From NCBI GenBank assembly GCA_964348685.1, contig CAYGDM010000057.1, positions 1 through 7,144 of the forward strand: DNA of 7,144 bases, given 5' to 3'. The notes below the pieces were generated by a model. The model was not told the origin of the DNA. It searched no databases and saw nothing but the letters and a program-made list of their open reading frames with translations. The translations under genes were made by a program, and so were the position numbers. The DNA comes from DALYDP01 sp964348685. Lineage in GTDB: Bacteria > Patescibacteriota > Gracilibacteria > Peribacterales > Peribacteraceae. Below are positions 4,177 through 7,144 of this stretch, piece by piece (the first letter of the stretch is position 1; each line of letters opens with the position of its first letter).

Positions 4177-4253
4177 TGGAGCGGATGACGAGACTCGAAC
4201 TCGCAACCTACGCCATGGCAAGGCGTCGCTCTAGCCAATTGAGCTACATCCGC
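4177..4253 (-). tRNA. tRNA-Gly(GCC)
   Basis: Minus-strand cloverleaf of 77 bases: acceptor GCGGATG/CATCCGC, D stem GCTC/GAGC, anticodon stem ACGCC/GGCGT with loop TTGCCAT, T stem GCGAG/CTCGT (one G-T pair) with loop TTCGAGT, discriminator T and encoded CCA (4179-4177). The anticodon is GCC (plus 4217-4219), reading GGC and GGU. Its 5' end is duplicated downstream in the plus direction (4354-4376), and its D-arm/anticodon-stem segment recurs in inverted orientation at 4299-4312. Confidence 0.95.
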
Positions 4254-4298
4254 TTGAATTTCTACGAGTGAAAATGATCTGCTTCGAATGGTGTCCTC

Positions 4299-4312
4299 TG
4301 GCTAGAGCGACG
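4299..4312 (+). repeat. Inverted copy of a tRNA-Gly(GCC) segment
   Basis: The 14 bases TGGCTAGAGCGACG are the exact reverse complement of 4224-4237, which encode part of the D arm and anticodon stem of tRNA-Gly(GCC). In a longer minus-strand transcript this segment, 5' of the tRNA, could pair with the tRNA and block its folding. It may equally be a scar of an inverted duplication. Confidence 0.6.
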
Positions 4313-4327
4313 ACTACGTCGCTTTTT
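4306..4327 (+). terminator. Terminator-like hairpin without an upstream plus-strand gene
   Basis: AGCGACG (4306-4312), loop ACTA, CGTCGCT (4317-4323), then further T residues to 4327: a 7-bp GC-rich stem with a T run, the form of an intrinsic terminator reading rightward. All nearby genes are on the minus strand, so it has no obvious client. A second hairpin, GCGATTG/CAATCGC (4331-4337 / 4342-4348), follows directly. It may be a relic of rearrangement. Confidence 0.4.
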
Positions 4328-4353
4328 CGCGCGATTGCGAGCAATCGCTCGTT

Positions 4354-4376
4354 CCAATTGAGCTACATCCGCTTGA
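4354..4376 (-). pseudogene. Partial tRNA-Gly(GCC) 5' end
   Basis: These 23 bases are identical to 4235-4257. They contain the acceptor 5' strand GCGGATG and most of the D arm of tRNA-Gly(GCC), plus 4 bases of 5' flank. After this the sequence departs (toward 4353 it runs into the hairpins at 4306-4348), so no anticodon arm, T arm or acceptor 3' strand can form. It is a broken tRNA copy. The remaining gap up to 4490 holds only an inverted repeat (4377-4384 / 4402-4409) and the terminator at 4430-4458; no gene is seen. Confidence 0.75.
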
Positions 4377-4409
4377 GCCCGCCTATGGTAGGCAGAATCG
4401 CAGGCGGGC
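4377..4409. repeat. Inverted repeat between the tRNA remnant and the Clp N-domain gene terminator
   Basis: GCCCGCCT (4377-4384) and AGGCGGGC (4402-4409) are perfect 8-base inverted repeats with a 17-base loop. There is no adjoining T run, so it is not called a terminator. Confidence 0.4.
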
Positions 4410-4429
4410 GCAACAGGCGTTTTCCATCG

Positions 4430-4458
4430 AAAAAAGCCCAGGCGGTTGTACGCCTGGG
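4430..4458 (-). terminator. Intrinsic terminator of the Clp N-domain gene
   Basis: On the minus strand CCCAGGCG (4458-4451), a six-base loop and CGCCTGGG (4444-4437) form an 8-bp GC-rich stem followed by C and six T residues (4435-4430). It begins 32 bases after the stop codon at 4491. This is a textbook Rho-independent terminator and would isolate the gene from the tRNA region downstream. Confidence 0.88.
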
Positions 4459-4490
4459 ACAAAAGGATTCGGACGCTTTCCGGACATGCC

Positions 4491-5096
4491 TTACGGCATT
4501 GCTTCGAGCAGGATGACCATGACTGTACGGCCTTCTTTCATCTTCGCGTTCACGGCGTCGAGGAGCAATTCGTGCGGATTCCCCGCGCCCTCCGATGCCA
4601 CTCCGAGCGTCATGACGGTGCCGTGCCCGTGCCGTTCGATCTTTGGTGGGCTAAGGGGCAGTCCGGCAAGGTATCGCATGATGGTCTTGCGGATGTGCTC
4701 GATCCGCATCAGCCCCAGATTCGCGAGTATCTGCGAGGCCAGCCCTTCTTGCATTCGTATGCAGCCAAGAAGGAGGTGCAACGGGGTGACGTCGGCGTGT
4801 TGCATGTCCCATGCCTCTTCGATCGAGTATTCGATGACTTTGCCCGTTCGAGCGGTGTGTGGGATTTTTTCCGAGCTGCCACCCGGTGGACCTCCCTGCA
4901 TTAGCTTCGTTGTCTCGCGGACTACGGTTTCCGGGGCGATGCTATGAGCTGCGAGTACGTTGCGCACATCAGGATCACGCACGACGGCCAGGAGCATGTG
5001 CTCTGTTCCGACGTACTCGTGATTAAAGGTTCGAGCTTCCTCTTGGGTCGTCTGCATCACGTTCCGGGCTGCTTGATTGAAACGTTCGTACGACAT
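4491..5096 (-). CDS. Stand-alone Clp N-domain protein, 201 aa
   Basis: The first ~145 residues match the double-repeat N-terminal domain of ClpA/ClpC-type unfoldases (Clp_N). Repeat 1 is about residues 1-65, with FNQAARNVMQTTQEEAR and HEYVGTEHMLLAVV, the typical 'EEAR..N..y.GTEHlLL' phrase. Repeat 2 is about 80-145, with VIEYSIEEAW, VTPLHLLLGCI and EGLASQILANLGL. A Gly/Pro linker (GGPPGGSS, 68-75) separates them. There is no AAA+ ATPase module: residues 146-201 are a short tail with no Walker motif. In full-length unfoldases this domain binds adaptors and substrates, so the protein may be an adaptor or decoy for a ClpC-like machine encoded elsewhere; that is inference. AGGAGA (5109-5104) lies 7 bases before the ATG, and a strong promoter and terminator bracket the gene, so it is a complete gene and not a truncated clpC. 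Confidence 0.87.
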   Translation of the reverse strand: MSYERFNQAARNVMQTTQEEARTFNHEYVGTEHMLLAVVRDPDVRNVLAAHSIAPETVVRETTKLMQGGPPGGSSEKIPHTARTGKVIEYSIEEAWDMQHADVTPLHLLLGCIRMQEGLASQILANLGLMRIEHIRKTIMRYLAGLPLSPPKIERHGHGTVMTLGVASEGAGNPHELLLDAVNAKMKEGRTVMVILLEAMP

Positions 5097-5141
5097 TCTT
5101 GGTTCTCCTGCCGAAAGGGTGAAAGGTCAGAAACTAAGATA

Positions 5142-5169
5142 TTTATAGAACTTTTTGTGCAATTGTCAA
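5142..5169 (-). promoter_or_regulatory. Near-consensus promoter of the Clp N-domain gene
   Basis: Minus strand: perfect -35 TTGACA (5169-5164), 16-base spacer, -10 TATAAA (5147-5142, five of six). The start near 5135 gives a leader of about 39 bases with the AGGAGA ribosome-binding site at 5109-5104. It is the only promoter here with a consensus -35 and belongs to one of the two genes with a Shine-Dalgarno. Confidence 0.8.
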
Positions 5170-5222
5170 AATCAGTGGACGTTTTGGCCATGTTTCTCCA
5201 TGAGAACGACGGCTGTGTAGCC

Positions 5223-5251
5223 TCGTCAGAATGCCCGTTTTCTGCTATACT
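5223..5251 (+). promoter_or_regulatory. Promoter of the pilin-like operon
   Basis: TCGTCA (5223-5228, four of six), 17-base spacer, and extended -10 TGCTATACT (5243-5251). The -10 ends 10 bases before the ATG at 5262, so the leader would be only about 4 bases. The intervening AAAGGG is at most a weak Shine-Dalgarno. The promoter is divergent from that of the Clp N-domain gene. Confidence 0.65.
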
Positions 5252-5261
5252 AAAGGGATTG

Positions 5262-5705
5262 ATGCACACCCATACCATTCGCCGTTGGATGCTCGCCGGA
5301 GTGCTCTTCGCGCTCATGCATGCGCAGCTCTCGCAGGCCGGGCCGCTCATGGCCCAGGTCGGCGCGCCCGAGTTATCGAATTGCGAAAATCCGCTCATCG
5401 ATAATTGCGACGGTCCGAGCGGCATTATCCTCATGCAGCCGCTCGACGATGAAACGCGCGAGTTGCAGGTCAGCCCCGCGCCGCTGCAGGTGTTTTTCGA
5501 CTACTTCAACATGTCGTGGCCGTGGCTCCTCGGTGTGGCGAGCGGCATCGCTGTGCTCCAAGCGGTGTGGGGAGGCGTCCTTATCATGACCAGTATGGAC
5601 AACGACGGCGGCAAGGAAAAAATCGAATGGGCACTCGGCGGCATGGTCATGATCGCGCTTGCCGGCTTCATTCTCCGTTTCCTCAATCCCATCTTCTACG
5701 CATGA
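5262..5705 (+). CDS. Pilin-like membrane protein 1, 147 aa (one module)
   Basis: First gene of a three-gene unit resembling the T4SS_pilin-type families (VirB2/TrbC-like topology) abundant in Patescibacteria. The N-terminus has a basic start and hydrophobic signal (IRRWMLAGVLFALMHAQ), with possible cleavage before or at AQVG (31-34). A cysteine pair follows (C41, C49). A proline-rich segment leads to two hydrophobic helices, about residues 86-109 and 122-141, separated by the short polar turn SMDNDGGKEKIEW. This helix-turn-helix with G-K-E-K-I at the turn matches the module in the next two genes. The start at 5262 is chosen because the extended -10 lies just upstream and the signal begins here; the frame is open further left, but only through promoter sequence. 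Its stop overlaps the next start (ATGA). The assignment is by topology and motif; secretion or pilus function is inferred. Confidence 0.8.
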   Translation: MHTHTIRRWMLAGVLFALMHAQLSQAGPLMAQVGAPELSNCENPLIDNCDGPSGIILMQPLDDETRELQVSPAPLQVFFDYFNMSWPWLLGVASGIAVLQAVWGGVLIMTSMDNDGGKEKIEWALGGMVMIALAGFILRFLNPIFYA

Positions 5706-6292
5706 CGTTCTTCCGCGCTCTCATCGGCCTCGTGCCCGTCGCGAATGCTCAGGACCTTTGGGGTCTGTGGCAGCCCGTCTGTAGCCCCCTTCAACCGGGG
5801 TGCGGTTCGGGTCCCGACAATATCTTCCAAAGCACGTTCCCGAACCTCGCGGTCTTCATGCTGCAGATCACGACTGGTCTCGCGGTGGTGTTCATCGTGT
5901 GGGCCGGCCTGCAGATGGTGCTGAGCCAAGGAGACGAAGGAAAAATCGGCAAGCAGAAGACGGGCATCGTCTATGCGCTCGCGGGCCTCTTCACGGCCAT
6001 CGCCAGCCAGCTCGCCGTGTCGTTCGTCGCCACGCAGGACTGGGGCCAGAACGCCGGCGGCAACCTGCCGATCAACGTCATGGCGTCGGTGGTGAATTCG
6101 ATTTTGACGACCTTTAACGGCATCTTCGTCCTCGTAATCGTGTACTTCGGCATGCGCATGCTCTTGGCAGCGGGCGATAGCGGTGCGTTCGGCACGGCCA
6201 AGACCGGCATCACGTGGGCCATCGTCGGAGCCATCATTGTGAACCTCGCCAACGCCCTCGTGCAGGGTGTCACGTCCTTCTTCGCTCTCTGA
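5702..6292 (+). CDS. Pilin-like membrane protein 2, 196 aa, two tandem modules
   Basis: Same family as its neighbours but with the two-helix module twice. The signal peptide ends at VANA|Q (16/17); a cysteine pair follows (C27, C34 in VCSPLQPGC). Module 1: helices at about 50-74 and 86-109 around the turn SQGDEGKIGKQKTG. Module 2: helices at about 130-155 and 167-188 around AAGDSGAFGTAKTG. The two turns share G-D-x-G-x-x-G-x-x-K-T-G-I and each is followed by a W/Y-A-x-x-G helix start, which indicates an internal duplication. Only module 1 is preceded by cysteines. The ATG at 5702 overlaps the stop of the previous gene by ATGA and no Shine-Dalgarno is present, so translation is probably coupled. 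The duplication would give four transmembrane helices per chain, possibly acting as a fused dimer in an envelope or secretion complex; that role is inferred. Confidence 0.82.
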   Translation: MTFFRALIGLVPVANAQDLWGLWQPVCSPLQPGCGSGPDNIFQSTFPNLAVFMLQITTGLAVVFIVWAGLQMVLSQGDEGKIGKQKTGIVYALAGLFTAIASQLAVSFVATQDWGQNAGGNLPINVMASVVNSILTTFNGIFVLVIVYFGMRMLLAAGDSGAFGTAKTGITWAIVGAIIVNLANALVQGVTSFFAL

Positions 6293-6294
6293 TT

Positions 6295-6651
6295 ATGCTG
6301 TCGTTTTTCCTCTCCCTCATCGAAACCGCGCACGCACAGGTCGGGTCCGGTCCGGGCGTCGACGAAATGTGGGACACGATCTGCTCCACGCTTCCGTACT
6401 GCGACCTCGGCACCGACGCCCCCGCGTTCTTTTCGCAGCGCATCGTGAATTTCGTGTTTCCGCTCATCGTAGGCGCGGCCGTGTGCGTCATCATTTATGC
6501 GGGTATCAAAATGGTCACCGGTGGGGAGGAAGGCTACGGCGAAGCGAAGACGATCATCACGTACGCCCTTGGGGGGCTTATTCTCTCGATTCTCACGGGT
6601 TCGATCTTCGTGTTCATCGGGTCGTACCTGCTGCCGTTGCTGTTCTCGTAA
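6295..6651 (+). CDS. Pilin-like membrane protein 3, 118 aa (one module)
   Basis: The most typical member of the three. A short signal peptide ends at AHA|Q (14/15), followed by a cysteine pair (C30, C36 in ICSTLPYC). Two hydrophobic helices at about 51-74 and 86-113 flank the turn TGGEEGYGEAKTIITYALGG, closely matching the 'G-E-E-x-x-x-A-K-x-x-x-x-A-x-x-G' pattern of Patescibacterial T4SS pilin-type proteins. The ATG lies 2 bases after the preceding stop codon with no Shine-Dalgarno, implying coupled translation. As last gene of the unit it is followed at once by the cloverleaf-like repeat at 6652-6728. By family analogy the mature protein would sit in the inner membrane and perhaps assemble into a pilus or secretion channel; no other secretion genes are in this window to confirm it. 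Confidence 0.85.
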   Translation: MLSFFLSLIETAHAQVGSGPGVDEMWDTICSTLPYCDLGTDAPAFFSQRIVNFVFPLIVGAAVCVIIYAGIKMVTGGEEGYGEAKTIITYALGGLILSILTGSIFVFIGSYLLPLLFS

Positions 6652-6728
6652 CCCCTCTCCCCGCGCTCGGCGCGGCCCTCTCCCGCCGGGAGATGGCGAA
6701 TTTGCGCTCGCGCAAATTGGGAGAGGGG
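6652..6728. repeat. Cloverleaf-like inverted repeat between the pilin-like operon and metG
   Basis: Ten outer bases CCCCTCTCCC (6652-6661) pair perfectly with GGGAGAGGGG (6719-6728). Inside are three further hairpins: CGCGC/GCGCG (6662-6666 / 6670-6674, loop TCG), CTCCC/GGGAG (6680-6684 / 6688-6692, loop GCC) and AATTTGCG/CGCAAATT (6699-6706 / 6711-6718, loop CTCG). The element fills almost the whole intergenic space. No T run follows on either strand, so it is not a standard terminator, though it could stall RNA polymerase or protect the pilin mRNA 3' end. The CCCTCTCCC/GGGAGAGGG arms resemble dispersed REP-type palindromes. It is not a tRNA: no conserved tRNA bases are present. Confidence 0.7.
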
Positions 6729-6732
6729 AGTG

Positions 6733-6738
6733 TATGCT
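6733..6738 (+). promoter_or_regulatory. -10 element of metG
   Basis: TATGCT (four of six) ends 8 bases before the metG ATG at 6747. The start would fall 1-2 bases before the ATG, so the mRNA would be leaderless or nearly so. No -35 is recognisable because the upstream bases belong to the inverted repeat. Confidence 0.4.
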
Positions 6739-6746
6739 GCCCGGCG

Positions 6747-7144
6747 ATGAAGGAACGCCAGTACGTCACCACCGCCATCGATTACCCGAACGCTGCCCCG
6801 CACATGGGGCACGTACTTGAAAAAGTGCTTGCCGACGTGTTGGCGCGCTGGTTCCGCGTGAGCGGCCGCGAGACGCGATTGCAGATCGGCACCGACGAGC
6901 ACGGCATCAAGATGCAGCAGACGGCGGAGAAGCAGGGCCTGACGCCGGAGGCGTTGGTCGACAAGAACGTGCCTCTCTTCGAAGACCTCTATGCCAAGTT
7001 GAACGTGTCGGCGGACATTTTCATGCGCACGTCCGACCGTGCGGTGGGCTGGAAGAACGATGGCGCGTATGAACATGAGAAGACGGCCGCCGCGATGTGG
7101 ACGAAATTGGTCGAGGCGGGCGCGCTCGAGAAGCGGTCGTACAC
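6747..7144 (+). CDS. metG: Methionyl-tRNA synthetase, N-terminal 132 residues (runs off window)
   Basis: The start of a class Ia aminoacyl-tRNA synthetase that charges tRNA-Met in the cytoplasm. YVTTAIDYPNAAPHMGH (residues 6-22) holds the HIGH signature as HMGH (19-22), and IGTDEHGIKMQQTAEKQG (47-64) is the conserved MetRS 'GTDEHG' segment of the Rossmann catalytic core. The RTSD phrase (94-97) follows the family order, but about ten extra residues (around VGWKNDGAYEH) seem to separate it from the next conserved helix. The KMSKS loop, any zinc site and the anticodon-binding domain lie beyond the window. The ATG at 6747 puts HMGH at the normal distance from the N-terminus; no Shine-Dalgarno is present and a TATGCT -10 lies 8 bases upstream. 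Confidence 0.95.
   Translation, partial: MKERQYVTTAIDYPNAAPHMGHVLEKVLADVLARWFRVSGRETRLQIGTDEHGIKMQQTAEKQGLTPEALVDKNVPLFEDLYAKLNVSADIFMRTSDRAVGWKNDGAYEHEKTAAAMWTKLVEAGALEKRSY

Noticed and set aside
4262..4462. 66-codon minus-strand frame and overlapping plus frames near 4268-4516
   Set aside because: They cross the tRNA remnant, hairpins and the Clp N-domain gene terminator; no start signal and no protein-like composition.
4944..5261. N-terminal extension of the first pilin-like protein
   Set aside because: It would pass through the divergent promoters and into the antisense of the Clp N-domain gene; the signal peptide begins at 5262.
6652..6728. A degenerate tRNA gene
   Set aside because: Although it folds into four arms and is tRNA-sized, it lacks the TTCRA T loop, the D-loop GG, a 7-base anticodon loop and a CCA end.

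Overview
The window looks like a bacterial chromosome of moderate to high GC. The best guess is a member of the Patescibacteria (Candidate Phyla Radiation). The case rests on a cluster of short two-helix proteins resembling the T4SS_pilin-type families common in that group, many short genes of unknown function, a solo GIY-YIG nuclease, and very tight gene packing. This placement is inference; no 16S or ribosomal protein gene is present.

Layout, left to right. Positions 1-1224: a partial tRNA-Lys(TTT), a 65-residue unknown protein (minus), tatD (plus), and a tRNA-Arg(CCG) (minus) whose CCA end lies one base past the tatD stop codon. Positions 1225-2630: an AlkD-type DNA alkylation repair gene divergent from tRNA-Arg, then a 153-residue unknown gene closed by an intrinsic terminator. 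Positions 2630-3437 (minus): a 159-residue unknown soluble protein followed 7 bases later by a small three-helix membrane protein. Positions 3438-4490: a rearranged tRNA-Gly region holding a truncated membrane-protein remnant, a GIY-YIG nuclease bracketed by palindromic repeats and by copies of the 3' end of tRNA-Gly(CCC), the intact tRNA-Gly(CCC) and tRNA-Gly(GCC), a partial tRNA-Gly copy and several hairpins. Positions 4491-5096 (minus): a stand-alone Clp N-domain protein with a clear promoter and terminator. Positions 5262-6651 (plus): three coupled genes for secreted or membrane pilin-like proteins, the middle one carrying two copies of the module. Positions 6652-6728: a cloverleaf-like inverted repeat. 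Positions 6747-7144: the start of metG (methionyl-tRNA synthetase), cut by the window edge.

Two patterns connect these pieces. First, six genes have a -10-like hexamer ending exactly 6 bases before the ATG and no Shine-Dalgarno sequence, so their mRNAs are probably leaderless. Only two genes, the 153-residue unknown and the Clp N-domain gene, show a clear Shine-Dalgarno site. Second, the tRNA-Gly region looks like a site of repeated insertion and duplication: an approximately 407-bp GIY-YIG unit sits at the 3' end of tRNA-Gly(CCC) in the manner of a tiny integrative element. The three pilin-like genes probably act together at the cell envelope. The remaining genes are housekeeping (DNA repair, tRNAs, aminoacylation) or unknown.
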